The notes under the pieces were generated by a model. It was not told where the DNA came from. It searched no databases and saw only the letters and a program-made list of their open reading frames with translations. A DNA stretch of 24,762 bases, taken from an uncultured Rivibacter sp. Lineage in GTDB: Bacteria > Pseudomonadota > Gammaproteobacteria > Burkholderiales > Burkholderiaceae. Where the stretch lies: assembly GCA_946481025.1 (NCBI GenBank), contig CAMLNA010000060.1, forward strand, positions 1 through 24,762, read 5' to 3'. A program made the translations under genes and the position numbers. Positions 7,073-15,676 of the stretch are shown here, one piece after another (the stretch's first letter is position 1; the number at the start of each line of letters is the position of its first letter).

Positions 7073-8494
7073 TCAGGCTTCTTGAGCACGCCGCAGGTGC
7101 AGCGAGAAACAAGTGCCCGCGATTTCCGGCGCGCTGACCACCGTGAGGCGCCCGCCAAGCCGTTCGCAGACTTCGCGGGCGATGGCCAACCCGAGGCCCG
7201 AGCCGTCGTCATTGCGCCGGTCGGCCCGCTCGCCTCGCCAGAACGGCTCGAACACGTGGACCAGGTGCTCGGGAGGAATGCCCGGCCCGTCGTCATGCAC
7301 GTCGATGTGCACGCCCGCGTCGTCCTGCTCGATGCGCAGCTCGACGTTGGGCCCACCATAGCGCAGTGCGTTGTCGAGCAGGTTGTTGACGATCTCGCCC
7401 AGCCATACCGGATGGGCCCATGCAAGGCAAGGCTGCGTCGGCGCTTCTAGCGAGATGTTGCGGCCCTCGCGTACCGCCTGCAGCACCAGCGGCTCGGCGG
7501 CGCTGCGCAACACCGGCGTGACGTCGAGCACCTGCTGCGACTGCACGTCGGTGAGCGCGGCCTCGGCGCGCGCGAGCCGCAGCAGCTGCGCGATCAGCCG
7601 GGCCATGCGGTCGGTCGACAAGGCGAGCGCGTCGGTGAGCTGGCTCCAGCCGCCCGGCGGCAAGGCCTGCAGCTCGTGCTGCAGCTCCTGCACCAGCACG
7701 CGCAGGCCGGCCACCGGCGTGCGCAGCTGGTGGGCCGCGTCGGCCACGAAGCGTCGCTGGCCGTCGATGGAGCGCCGCACGTTGCCCAGCAGCGTGTTGA
7801 TGCGCTCGATGAGCGGCAGGATCTCGCGCGGCACGGCGGCCAGCGGCAGCGGCCGCAGGTCGTGGGCGTCGCGCCGCTCGACCTCGCCGATCACCTCGCG
7901 CAGCGGCGCCACGCCACGGCGGATGCCCCACGCCAGCAGCACGAACGTCAGCGTTCCAAGAGCCAGCGTCGGGCCGATCGCCCCCCACTGCACCTCACGC
8001 ACCAGCTGGGCGCGCTTGCGGGTGGTCTCGACCACGACCACGGTGACCAGTTGGTCGAGCATCGGCGAGGCCACCGTCACCAGGGCGCCGCGCACCGGCT
8101 CCTTGAGATAGGTGGCGTCGAACAGCACGGTCTTGTCGAGGTTGCGTGTCCGCGCCGGCGGCATCGGCAGGTCGCCGGCGCCTGCCAGCACCTGGCCGTC
8201 TTCGTCCACCACCATGAAGCTGTTGCGATCAGCCACGTCCCACGACATGAGCTCCAGCGTCTGCCGGCTGATCTGGATGCTGGGCCCCTGCTCGCCCCAG
8301 GTGACCTGCGTGGCGATGGCGCCGGCCTCGTCCTGCAGGGCCCGGTCGAAGGCCGCGTTGCCGGCATATCGCGCCACGACGTAGGCGCCGCCAGCGGCCA
8401 CCGCCACGCCGAACAGCCACACCCACAGCAGCGGCGCGAGCAGCTGGCGCCGCAGGCTCGGCTGACGAGGCGAATAGATGTCGTGGACGGCCAA
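7073..8494 (-). CDS. two-component sensor histidine kinase (TctE/QseC type)
   Basis: Inner-membrane sensor kinase of about 473 residues. It has a first membrane segment near 18-42, a periplasmic sensor region, a second segment near 170-190, and a linker leading to the dimerisation domain with phospho-acceptor His255 (AADAAHQLRTPVAGL). The ATPase domain shows the N box (EIVNNLLDNALRYGG, near 367-380), DDGPGI (401-406) and GSGLGL (431-436). The layout matches kinases paired with OmpR-type regulators such as TctE and QseC; the signal is unknown. The response regulator gene ends five bases before this start, so the pair is co-transcribed. No ATG is available near the expected N-terminus: TTG 8494 is used here, and a TTG at 8539 overlapping the regulator gene is the alternative. 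Confidence 0.93.
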   Translation of the reverse strand: MAVHDIYSPRQPSLRRQLLAPLLWVWLFGVAVAAGGAYVVARYAGNAAFDRALQDEAGAIATQVTWGEQGPSIQISRQTLELMSWDVADRNSFMVVDEDGQVLAGAGDLPMPPARTRNLDKTVLFDATYLKEPVRGALVTVASPMLDQLVTVVVVETTRKRAQLVREVQWGAIGPTLALGTLTFVLLAWGIRRGVAPLREVIGEVERRDAHDLRPLPLAAVPREILPLIERINTLLGNVRRSIDGQRRFVADAAHQLRTPVAGLRVLVQELQHELQALPPGGWSQLTDALALSTDRMARLIAQLLRLARAEAALTDVQSQQVLDVTPVLRSAAEPLVLQAVREGRNISLEAPTQPCLAWAHPVWLGEIVNNLLDNALRYGGPNVELRIEQDDAGVHIDVHDDGPGIPPEHLVHVFEPFWRGERADRRNDDGSGLGLAIAREVCERLGGRLTVVSAPEIAGTCFSLHLRRAQEA

Positions 8495-8498
8495 GGGT

Positions 8499-9203
8499 TC
8501 AGTGGTTGGCCTCGGCCGGCGCAGCGCCCGGCTCGGCAACTTCCATCACGTAACCGAAGCCGCGCACCGTCTTGATGACGACCCCGAGTTCCCCGAACCG
8601 CTTGCGCAGCCGATGAACGTAGACCTCGACGGAGTTTTCGCTGAAGTCGGCTTCCCAGTTGGACAGCGTCGAGACGATCAGCTCCTTCGGCACCACGCGG
8701 CCGGGCTTGGCCATCAGCATCTCGGTCAGCGCGAACTCGCGCGGCGACAGCCGCACGCGCTCGCCGTTGCAGCGCAGCTCCTTGTGCTGCAGGTCCATCG
8801 TGAGCGGCCCGAGCTGCAGCGTGTCGTCCACCCGGCCGTCGGAGCGGCGCTTCAGCGCCCGCAGGCGGGCCAGCAGCTCGGGGATGTCGAAGGGCTTGAC
8901 GAGGTAGTCGTCGGCGCCCGCATCGAGTCCCTGCACCCGGTCGCGCACGTCGTCGCGTGCGGTGAGCAGCAGCACCGGCAGCTTGGCCCCCTGCTTGCGC
9001 CAGAAGCGCAGCACTTCCATGCCGTCGCGGCGGGGCAGGCCCAGGTCGAGCACGGCCATGTCGAACTGGCCGACCAGCCCTTCGGCGCAGGCGGCCATGC
9101 CGTCGGCGAGCACGTCGACCTGCCAGCCTTCGCGCTGCAGCGCGCGCGCCACGCCCAGGCTCAACGCCGAGTCGTCTTCCACCAGCAACACCCGCACCGC
9201 CAT
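8499..9203 (-). CDS. OmpR-family response regulator
   Basis: DNA-binding response regulator of 234 residues, the probable partner of the adjacent kinase. The receiver domain (1-115) has the acidic pair Asp10/Asp11, phospho-acceptor Asp53 (AVLDLGLP), Thr81 and Lys103 (VKPF). The C-terminal winged helix (about 135-225) contains LSPREFALTEMLM and VEVYVHRLRKRF, typical of OmpR/PhoB and closest in style to TctD/QseB. ATG 9203 is chosen because GGAGGT lies four bases upstream; an upstream in-frame start at 9242 would lie beside the sodB terminator. It is the first gene of a run of four on the minus strand (regulator, kinase, HD-GYP, GGDEF-EAL). Targets are unknown; autoregulation would be usual for the family. 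Confidence 0.95.
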   Translation of the reverse strand: MAVRVLLVEDDSALSLGVARALQREGWQVDVLADGMAACAEGLVGQFDMAVLDLGLPRRDGMEVLRFWRKQGAKLPVLLLTARDDVRDRVQGLDAGADDYLVKPFDIPELLARLRALKRRSDGRVDDTLQLGPLTMDLQHKELRCNGERVRLSPREFALTEMLMAKPGRVVPKELIVSTLSNWEADFSENSVEVYVHRLRKRFGELGVVIKTVRGFGYVMEVAEPGAAPAEANH

Positions 9204-9207
9204 CGTC

Positions 9208-9213
9208 ACCTCC
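9208..9213 (-). promoter_or_regulatory. strong ribosome binding site of the response regulator
   Basis: GGAGGT on the minus strand, four bases before ATG 9203. It decides this start over the longer frame opening at 9242. Confidence 0.8.
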
Positions 9214-9243
9214 AGCACGGAATTGTCGCCGTGCCGCGCCATG

Positions 9244-9270
9244 AAAAAGGCCGGCTCGAGGCCGGCCTTT
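9244..9270 (-). terminator. intrinsic terminator of sodB
   Basis: A perfect 10-bp stem (AAAGGCCGGC at 9246-9255 with GCCGGCCTTT at 9261-9270) and a 5-base loop. On the minus strand the stem runs into five T residues. It starts 18 bases after the sodB stop and separates sodB from the two-component genes, so these need their own promoter between here and 9203 or depend on read-through. Confidence 0.88.
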
Positions 9271-9288
9271 CCCCAATAGCGGGAGCGA

Positions 9289-9870
9289 TCAGCCGAAGTT
9301 CTTTTCGGCGAAGTCCCAGTTCACGAGGCTCGCGAGGAAGGTCTCGACGAACTTCGGGCGAGCATTGCGGTAATCGATGTAGTAGGCGTGTTCCCACACG
9401 TCGATGGTGAGCAGCGGCTTGTCGGCGGTGGTCAGCGGCGTGGCGGCGTTGCTGGTGTTCACCAGGTCCACCGAGCCGTCGGTCTTCTTGACCAGCCAGG
9501 TCCAGCCCGAGCCGAAGTTGCCCACGGCCGACTTGGTGAAAGCTTCCTTGAAGGCGGCATAGCTGCCGAACTTGGCGTTGATCGCCGCGGCCAGCGCCCC
9601 CTTGGGTTCGCCGCCGCCTTGCGGCTTCATGCTGTTCCAGAAGAAGGTGTGGTTCCAGACCTGGGCGGAGTTGTTGAAGATGCCGCCGCTGGACTTCTTG
9701 ATGATTTCTTCAAGGCCCAGGTTCTCGAACTCGGTGCCCTTGATGAGGTTGTTGAGGTTGGTGACGTAAGCCTGGTGATGCTTGCCGTAGTGGAATTCGA
9801 AGGTTTCCTTCGAGATGTGCGGTGCAAGCGCGTCGGCCGCATACGGCAGTGGGGGCAGGGTGTGTTCCAT
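9289..9870 (-). CDS. sodB: superoxide dismutase [Fe]
   Basis: Converts superoxide to hydrogen peroxide and oxygen in the cytoplasm. The 193-residue protein has the normal family length. The metal ligands are His27 ([11 protein letters not shown] region), His74 (QVWNHTFFW), Asp157 and His161 ([11 protein letters not shown]). The [13 protein letters not shown] stretch with Gln70 favours iron over manganese. ATG 9870 has GAGGA about nine bases upstream. It is monocistronic in appearance: a terminator follows, and a 93-base gap separates it from xseA upstream. That gap holds a -10-like TACAAT and two dyads, which may be where regulation occurs. Confidence 0.97.
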   Translation of the reverse strand: MEHTLPPLPYAADALAPHISKETFEFHYGKHHQAYVTNLNNLIKGTEFENLGLEEIIKKSSGGIFNNSAQVWNHTFFWNSMKPQGGGEPKGALAAAINAKFGSYAAFKEAFTKSAVGNFGSGWTWLVKKTDGSVDLVNTSNAATPLTTADKPLLTIDVWEHAYYIDYRNARPKFVETFLASLVNWDFAEKNFG

Positions 9871-9894
9871 GTCTTCTTCCTCTCGTGAGTGGGT

Positions 9895-9909
9895 GGTTCG
9901 AATCGAACC
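9895..9909. repeat. 15-bp palindrome in the sodB upstream region
   Basis: GGTTCGA-A-TCGAACC has perfect 7-bp arms around one base, between the sodB -10-like element (9915-9920) and the start codon. It is a candidate operator or leader hairpin. It resembles a tRNA T-arm core, but no tRNA surrounds it. Confidence 0.5.
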
Positions 9910-9914
9910 GGAGG

Positions 9915-9951
9915 ATTGTAGGCAGGCGTGATGGCCCTGCAGTGTCTGCAG
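9915..9951 (-). promoter_or_regulatory. candidate sodB promoter with a CTGCAG dyad
   Basis: TACAAT (9915-9920, minus strand) matches the -10 consensus at five of six positions, but the -35 position holds no good match. Exactly there lies CTGCAG-TGT-CTGCAG (9937-9951), a dyad with 3-base spacing. A weak -35 overlapped by a dyad suggests regulator-dependent expression, which is inference. Confidence 0.4.
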
Positions 9952-9963
9952 ACTTGGACCGCC

Positions 9964-11265
9964 TCAGCGCTTGCCGGCCTCGACCTGGGTGACCTGCGCC
10001 TCGATCAGCCCGTCGGCCAGCACCGCGGTGATGCCCTGCCCCGCCTGCACCTGCTTCGCCGACGTCACGGCATGCCCTTGCGTGTCGCTGATCCATGCGT
10101 AGCCACGCTGCAGCACACGCTGCGGGTCGAGCGCCGACAGGCGGTTGCCCAGCGTCTCGAGCCGCTGCCCGCGCAGCAGTTGCGCCATGGCGGCGGCACG
10201 CTGCAGGCGCTCGGCCTGCCGCAGCAGCTCGCGCTCGCGCGCGCCACGCCATTGCGAGGTACCGGCCAGCCAGCGCTGCTGCAGCAGGGCCAGCGTCTGC
10301 CGGTGCCGCTGCAGCATCTGCGCCGGGCGCGCCATGCGCAAGGCCGCGTGGTCGAGCCGCTGGTCGGACGCGTCGAGCTGCCGGCTCACGCGCTCGCGCA
10401 GACGGCGGGCCAGCGCCTGCAGCTGCGCCTTGCAGTCGGCACATACCGGCGCCGCCAGTTCCGCCGCCGCAGTGGGCGTGGGCGCCCTCAGGTCGGCGGC
10501 CAGATCGGCCAGCGTGACGTCGGTTTCGTGGCCCACCCCGCACACCACCGGCAGGGGACTCGCCGCCACGGCGCGCACGACCCGCTCGTCGTTGAAGGCC
10601 CACAGGTCTTCGAGCGAACCGCCGCCGCGGCAGAGGATCAGCGCATCGACTTCCGCACGCCGCCCAGCCAGCGCCAGCGCGGCCACCAGCTGCGCCGGCG
10701 CTTCGGCGCCCTGCACCGCGCTCGGGTACACCACCACTTCCACCTGCGGCGCCCGTCGGGCCAGCGCAGTCACCACGTCATGCAAGGCCGCCGCGCCAAG
10801 GGAGGTGATCACCCCCAGGCGCCGGGGAAACCTGGGCAGCGCCCGCTTCCGCTCGGCGGCGAACAGGCCCTGCGCCTCCAGCCGGGCCTTCTGCCGCAGG
10901 AACTGCTCGTACAGGGCGCCGGCCCCGGCGCTGCGCATGCTCTCGACCACGAACTGCAGGTCGCCGCGCGGCTCGTACACCGCGACGCGGCCGCGCACCT
11001 CGACCAGTTGTCCCTCCCGCGGTTCGAAGTCGAGCAAGGCGGCCGAGCGACGGAACATCGCGCAGCGCAGCAGCGCGGCGCCGGACTCGTCCTGCAGGCT
11101 GAAGTAGCAGTGGCCGCTGGCCGCGCGGCTGAACCCCGCGAGTTCCCCGCGCACCGTGCAGGCAGCAAAGCGCGCGGCCAGGGTGTCGGCCACCGCATGC
11201 ACGAGGCCCGCAACGGTCCATACATGGCGCCCGAGTCCGCCGGACGGGGCGTTCATGTCAGGCAT
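9964..11265 (-). CDS. xseA: exodeoxyribonuclease VII large subunit
   Basis: Large, catalytic subunit of exonuclease VII, which degrades single-stranded DNA into acid-soluble oligonucleotides together with the small subunit XseB. The 433-residue product has an N-terminal OB-fold (about 12-110: WTVAGLVHAVADTLAARF, GELAGFSRAASGHCYFSLQD). Its catalytic part has LCRGGGSLEDLWAFND (near 211-226) and GVGHETDVTLAD (near 243-254), followed by a helical C-terminal region with many Arg and Gln. Length is close to the usual 430-460. xseB is not in the window. ATG 11265 (MPDMNAPSGG) is used; ATG 11256 three codons later is possible, and neither has a strong ribosome site. The gene is divergent from exbB. 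Confidence 0.96.
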   Translation of the reverse strand: MPDMNAPSGGLGRHVWTVAGLVHAVADTLAARFAACTVRGELAGFSRAASGHCYFSLQDESGAALLRCAMFRRSAALLDFEPREGQLVEVRGRVAVYEPRGDLQFVVESMRSAGAGALYEQFLRQKARLEAQGLFAAERKRALPRFPRRLGVITSLGAAALHDVVTALARRAPQVEVVVYPSAVQGAEAPAQLVAALALAGRRAEVDALILCRGGGSLEDLWAFNDERVVRAVAASPLPVVCGVGHETDVTLADLAADLRAPTPTAAAELAAPVCADCKAQLQALARRLRERVSRQLDASDQRLDHAALRMARPAQMLQRHRQTLALLQQRWLAGTSQWRGARERELLRQAERLQRAAAMAQLLRGQRLETLGNRLSALDPQRVLQRGYAWISDTQGHAVTSAKQVQAGQGITAVLADGLIEAQVTQVEAGKR

Positions 11266-11537
11266 GCAGCGCCAGCCCAGTGTTTTTGCGGCACCAGAAC
11301 TCCACAACCGCGCCGTTGCACGCTTTGCGCCGGGGTGTGCATGTCATGAGGCTTTCACAATCGCGTAAGTGATTGATATGCAACGGATTTTTGTTGCCTT
11401 TTGTTTGAGCATTTTGTCGAAAGCCTTGATTTTTCGGGCCTTCGCGTGGTGCCGACCCCGGTTGCCCACAAAGTTGTCCACAGCAACGGTGGATGGATCC
11501 GGGTTTCAGGGTCGGTGTGGTGCGCATGCCGCGCCAC

Positions 11538-11568
11538 CTGATCCACAAGGCCCATGCGGCGCCATAAT
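11538..11568 (+). promoter_or_regulatory. candidate promoter of the exbB-adk operon
   Basis: CATAAT (11563-11568) matches the -10 consensus at five of six positions and is followed directly by CGCGCC. The best -35 guess is CTGATC (11538-11543) with a rather long 19-base spacer. A start near 11575 would give a leader of about 26 bases. Confidence 0.4.
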
Positions 11569-11590
11569 CGCGCCCGACTCAAAGCCGCCT

Positions 11591-11598
11591 AGAGGGGA
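11591..11598 (+). promoter_or_regulatory. ribosome binding site supporting a TTG start for exbB
   Basis: AGAGGGGA ends two bases before TTG 11601. It is the reason for accepting the non-ATG start. Confidence 0.65.
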
Positions 11599-11600
11599 CC

Positions 11601-12248
11601 TTGCTTTCGATCATACAAGCCGCTGGCTGGCCGATCTGGCCGCTGATCCTGTGTTCCATCGTCGCGTTGGCGCTGGTGATCGAACGCTTCATGAGCCTGC
11701 GCTCCACCCGGGTGGCGCCACCCAAGCTGCTCGACGAAGTGATCTCGTTCACCCGCTCGAGCCTGCCCGCCCCCGACGTGGTGAACAAGCTCGCGAACAA
11801 CTCGGTGCTGGGCATGGTGCTGGCTTCTGGCCTGCGGGCACTGATCGCGGAGCCGCGCATCAGTGAGCAGGCCCTGCGCGCGGTGTTCGAGTCGGCCGGC
11901 CGCGCAGCCGTGCACAAGCTCGAGCGCTACCTCAACACGCTGGGCACCATCGCCACCGCAGCGCCGCTGCTGGGGCTGCTGGGCACCGTGGTGGGCATGA
12001 TCGAGATCTTCGGTTCGCAGTCGCCCACCTCCGGCAGCAACCCCGAGCAGCTCGCTCACGGCATTTCGGTGGCGCTGTACAACACCGCGTTCGGCCTCAT
12101 CGTCGCCATTCCGGCGCTCATGTTCTACCGCTACTTTCGCGGGCTGGTGCACGACTTCACCATCGAGCTGGAGCAGGCCGCCGAGCGCATGGTGCCGCAC
12201 CTGATGCGCTTCGTGATCGCGCGCGAGAAGCAGCAGCAACAAGGCTGA
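11601..12248 (+). CDS. exbB: MotA/TolQ/ExbB proton channel family protein
   Basis: Inner-membrane subunit of a proton-driven energy transducer, working with the ExbD-type protein encoded next. The 215-residue protein has three membrane segments (about 11-31, 113-136 and 156-176). Its conserved core is LGTIATAAPLLGLLGTVVGMIEIF, followed by GISVALYNTAFGLIVAIPAL. The start is TTG 11601, set by the ribosome site before it and by the family N-terminus. It leads a six-gene operon with lipid A and Kdo genes, an arrangement common in Burkholderiales, so it may serve the cell envelope (TolQ-like) rather than iron uptake. Sequence alone does not separate these roles. Confidence 0.94.
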   Translation: MLSIIQAAGWPIWPLILCSIVALALVIERFMSLRSTRVAPPKLLDEVISFTRSSLPAPDVVNKLANNSVLGMVLASGLRALIAEPRISEQALRAVFESAGRAAVHKLERYLNTLGTIATAAPLLGLLGTVVGMIEIFGSQSPTSGSNPEQLAHGISVALYNTAFGLIVAIPALMFYRYFRGLVHDFTIELEQAAERMVPHLMRFVIAREKQQQQG

Positions 12249-12256
12249 GCGAGGCC

Positions 12257-12688
12257 ATGCGATTCACCCACCGCCGAAGCGAAGAGCCGGAGATCAACCT
12301 GATCCCGTTCATCGACGTGCTGCTGGTCGTGCTGATCTTCCTGATGCTCACGACCACCTACTCGAAGTTCACGGAACTCAAGGTGAACCTGCCGGTGGCC
12401 GATGCCGAGCGTTCGCGCGACTACCCGCGCGAGATCATCGTCGCGGTGGCCGGCGACGGCCGCTACGCGGTCAACAAGAAGCCGGTCGAGGGCCGCAGCA
12501 TCGAGCTGCTGGCCGCTGAGCTGGCGGCCGCAGCCGGCGGCGAGAAGGACCGCATGGTGATCATTTCGGCCGATGCCACCGCGGCCCACCAGAGCGTCAT
12601 CAACGTGATGGACGCGGCACGCCGCGCCGGGCTTTCGCAACTCACCTTCGCGACGCAGTCCTCGCGCTCCGGCGGCGACTCGAACTGA
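12257..12688 (+). CDS. exbD: ExbD/TolR family biopolymer transport protein
   Basis: Partner of the ExbB-type channel protein. The 143-residue protein has a short cytoplasmic N-terminus (MRFTHRRSEEPEINLIPFID), one membrane helix (about 17-36) carrying the conserved Asp20 needed for proton flow, and a periplasmic domain of about 105 residues (ELKVNLPVADAE, VIISADATAAHQSVINVMDAAR). It begins eight bases after the exbB stop with GAGG close upstream. Length and layout are normal. Confidence 0.94.
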   Translation: MRFTHRRSEEPEINLIPFIDVLLVVLIFLMLTTTYSKFTELKVNLPVADAERSRDYPREIIVAVAGDGRYAVNKKPVEGRSIELLAAELAAAAGGEKDRMVIISADATAAHQSVINVMDAARRAGLSQLTFATQSSRSGGDSN

Positions 12689-12711
12689 GTCGCGCCACCG
12701 AGGGCCATCGC

Positions 12712-13749
12712 TTGTCCACCGGGTCGCAGCAGCTGCAGCAGGCCTGGCTGCAGCGCGGCGCGCTGGGCCGGGCGCTGTGGCCGCTGTCACGGCTGTTCGG
12801 ACTGCTCGTGGGCGCCCGCAGGCTGCTCTATCGCAGCGGCCTCAGGCCCGCCGAAACGGTAGGGCTTCCAGTCGTCGTGGTCGGCAACCGCATCGTCGGC
12901 GGCGCCGGCAAGACGCCCGTGGTCATGGCACTGGTGGAGCACCTGCGTTCGCGCGGCCTGCGGCCTGGCGTCATCTCGCGCGGCTACGGACGCCGCACCC
13001 AGGGCGTGCTGGAGGCCACCCGCGACCGCACCGCCGGCGAGGTCGGCGACGAGCCGCTGCTGATCCACCTGCGCACCGGCGCGCCGGTGGTGGTCGGCCG
13101 CGACCGCACCGCAGCCGCGTGGGCCCTGCGTACCGCGCATCCCGAGATCGACGTGATCGTCTGCGACGACGGCCTCCAGCACCTGCGCCTGGGCCGCGAC
13201 ATCGAGGTCGTCGTGTTCGACGACCGAGGCGCCGGCAATGGCTGGCTGCTGCCCGCGGGCCCCTTGCGAGAGCCGCTGCGGGCAGCATCGCTGGCGAAGC
13301 ACCAGATCGTGCTCTACACCGGCGGGGTGGCGAGCACGCCGCTGCCGGGTTTCCTTGCCAAACGCGGCCTGGGCGGCGTGTTGCCGCTGGCGCAGTGGTG
13401 GGACGCGACCCCGCCCGCAGACCTGCGGCAGCTGGCCGGCCGCACCGTGCTGGCGGTGGCCGGCATTGCGCGCCCCGAGCGCTTCTTCGAGTCGTTGACG
13501 CAGGCAGGCCTCCACGTCACGCCGCTGGCACTGCCCGACCATCACGGCTTCGAGCAACTGCCCTGGCCGACCGGCACGATCGACGTGGTAGTCACCGAGA
13601 AGGACGCGATCAAGCTGGACCCGGCACGGGTGGCACGCGAAACGCCCGCGACGCAAGTGTGGGTGGCGACGCTAGACTTCCAGCCCGATCCGGAGTTCTT
13701 CGGCGCCGTGGACCGTGCGCTGCAAGACATCGGCGCCCTTGCGCACTGA
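12712..13749 (+). CDS. lpxK: tetraacyldisaccharide 4'-kinase
   Basis: Phosphorylates the 4' position of the lipid A disaccharide precursor at the inner membrane, the sixth step of lipid A synthesis. The 345-residue protein has an N-terminal membrane-associated stretch (about 18-40), the P-loop VGGAGKTP (62-69), [12 protein letters not shown] (152-163) and the C-terminal [10 protein letters not shown]. Length is normal (about 330-350). The start is TTG 12712 with GAGG about ten bases upstream, 23 bases after exbD; no better start was seen. Neighbouring kdsB supplies Kdo, which is attached to the product of this enzyme, so the operon groups consecutive steps of Kdo2-lipid A formation. Confidence 0.96.
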   Translation: MSTGSQQLQQAWLQRGALGRALWPLSRLFGLLVGARRLLYRSGLRPAETVGLPVVVVGNRIVGGAGKTPVVMALVEHLRSRGLRPGVISRGYGRRTQGVLEATRDRTAGEVGDEPLLIHLRTGAPVVVGRDRTAAAWALRTAHPEIDVIVCDDGLQHLRLGRDIEVVVFDDRGAGNGWLLPAGPLREPLRAASLAKHQIVLYTGGVASTPLPGFLAKRGLGGVLPLAQWWDATPPADLRQLAGRTVLAVAGIARPERFFESLTQAGLHVTPLALPDHHGFEQLPWPTGTIDVVVTEKDAIKLDPARVARETPATQVWVATLDFQPDPEFFGAVDRALQDIGALAH

Positions 13750-13777
13750 CCGGCCGAACGTCTCAACGAGAACCGCC

Positions 13778-13975
13778 ATGGACACCCGTCTCCTCGAACT
13801 GCTGGTCTGCCCCCTCTGCAAAGGACCGCTCACGCACGAGCGCGAAGCGCACGAGCTCGTCTGCCCGGCTGACCACCTTGCCTTTCCTGTTCGCGACGGG
13901 ATTCCGGTGATGCTCGAAAGCGCGGCGCGGCCGCTCGACGAGCCCGCGCCTTCGGTGCCGGCGGCCAGCGCATGA
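13778..13975 (+). CDS. Trm112-family zinc-ribbon protein (YcaR/UPF0434 type)
   Basis: Small protein of 65 residues with the Trm112-like fold: [18 protein letters not shown], then [21 protein letters not shown]. Cys11, Cys14 and Cys29 are visible, the last followed by Asp32; the usual fourth Cys of a full zinc ribbon is not obvious, as in many bacterial members. The exact role in bacteria is not settled; members commonly lie between lpxK and kdsB, as here. ATG 13778 fits the family N-terminus. The stop overlaps the kdsB start by four bases (ATGA), indicating coupling. The acidic, Pro/Ala-rich tail (50-65) is probably disordered. Confidence 0.92.
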   Translation: MDTRLLELLVCPLCKGPLTHEREAHELVCPADHLAFPVRDGIPVMLESAARPLDEPAPSVPAASA

Positions 13976-14736
13976 GCTTCACCGTGCTCGTGCCGGCGCG
14001 GCTGGCCTCGACCCGCCTGCCGAACAAGCCGCTGGCCGACATCGCCGGATTGCCGATGGTCGTGCGGGTGGCTCGACGCGCGGCACAAAGCGCGGCGAAG
14101 GCCGTGGTGGTGGCGGCAGACGATGCATCGGTGGCCGAGGCCTGCATGGCCCATGGCGTGGACGTGGTGCTCACGCGTCGTGACCATGCCACCGGCAGCG
14201 ACCGGCTGGCCGAGGCCTGTACGCTGCTGGGGCTCGACGGCGCTGACGTCGTGGTCAACGTGCAGGGCGACGAGCCGCTCATCGACCCGGCCCTCATCGA
14301 CGCCTGCGCAGCGCTGTTGGCCGAACGCAGCCGCGACTGCGTGATGAGCACGGCGGCCCACGCGATCGACGACCCGGCCGAGTTCGCCAATCCCAACGTG
14401 GTCAAGGTCGTGCTCGACACAGCGCATCGGGCGCTCTATTTCTCGCGCGCGCCCATCCCGTGGTGGCGCGACGGCTATGCCGCTGGCGTCACCCGCCTGA
14501 GCAACCCGCTGCCGCTGCGGCACGTCGGGATCTATGCCTACCAGGCCGGCTTCCTGCGCCGCTTCCCGAGCCTGCCGCCTGCGCCGCTCGAGGGCGTCGA
14601 GTCGCTCGAGCAGCTGCGCGTGCTGTGGCACGGCGAACGCATTGCAGTGCACGTGAGTGCGTCGCGCCCCGGACCGGGCGTCGACACCCTCGAAGACCTG
14701 GAGCGGGTGCGAGAAATGTTGTCCCGGACCGCCTGA
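13972..14736 (+). CDS. kdsB: 3-deoxy-manno-octulosonate cytidylyltransferase
   Basis: Activates Kdo with CTP to CMP-Kdo, the donor for lipopolysaccharide inner-core synthesis, in the cytoplasm. The 254-residue protein begins with the nucleotide-binding signature [18 protein letters not shown] (7-24). It also has [52 protein letters not shown] and [13 protein letters not shown], all typical of KdsB. Length is normal. It overlaps the Trm112-like gene by four bases and is 132 bases before adk. Confidence 0.97.
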   Translation: MSFTVLVPARLASTRLPNKPLADIAGLPMVVRVARRAAQSAAKAVVVAADDASVAEACMAHGVDVVLTRRDHATGSDRLAEACTLLGLDGADVVVNVQGDEPLIDPALIDACAALLAERSRDCVMSTAAHAIDDPAEFANPNVVKVVLDTAHRALYFSRAPIPWWRDGYAAGVTRLSNPLPLRHVGIYAYQAGFLRRFPSLPPAPLEGVESLEQLRVLWHGERIAVHVSASRPGPGVDTLEDLERVREMLSRTA

Positions 14737-15522
<786 letters not shown>

Positions 15523-15535
15523 AGCCTGCAAGATG

Positions 15536-15561
15536 GAGCCGCCCGCGCGCGGCTCTTTTTT
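15536..15561 (+). terminator. intrinsic terminator of adk
   Basis: GAGCCGC (15536-15542) and GCGGCTC (15549-15555) form a perfect 7-bp stem with a 6-base loop, followed by six T residues (15556-15561). It ends the exbB-adk operon. Confidence 0.9.
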
Positions 15562-15571
15562 CGGCCTCGAA

Positions 15572-15630
15572 TTGACGTTTACGTCAACGTCAACGTCAAC
15601 GTCAACGTCAACGTCGGCGTCGGCGTCAAC
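15572..15630. repeat. GTCAAC hexanucleotide tandem repeat with a palindromic leading edge
   Basis: Eight consecutive hexamers fill 15583-15630: five GTCAAC, two GTCGGC and one GTCAAC. The leading edge TTGACGT-TT-ACGTCAA (15572-15587) is an inverted repeat with 7-bp arms. The array lies between the adk terminator and the dehydrogenase gene, outside any accepted coding region. On the minus strand every perfect junction reads TTGACG. Arrays like this can vary in copy number by slippage. Confidence 0.85.
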
Positions 15631-15676
15631 GAACCGAGACCAGACCGTACTCACACACTACCGACAGGAGCACTCC

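Larger units (their letters stand above)
11266..11600. promoter_or_regulatory. 335-bp divergent intergenic region between xseA and exbB
   Basis: This gap must hold promoters for both genes. Its middle (about 11363-11436) is strikingly AT-rich for this window. Next to it are three DnaA-box-like 9-mers in the same orientation: TTGCCCACA (11462-11470), TTGTCCACA (11474-11482) and TGATCCACA (11539-11547). A short stem GCAAC/GTTGC spans 11380-11397. No small gene was recognised here. Confidence 0.5.

Noticed and set aside
9895..9909. GGTTCGAATC as part of a tRNA gene
   Set aside because: It matches the T-arm core, but no acceptor, D or anticodon arms could be placed around it; it is fully explained as a palindrome.
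11363..11547. Chromosomal replication origin
   Set aside because: DnaA-box matches are imperfect and few, and dnaA, dnaN, parA or similar genes are absent; kept only as a possible DnaA-binding site.
15583..15630. Tandem repeat as a possible CRISPR array
   Set aside because: Units are six bases with no spacers and no cas genes nearby.
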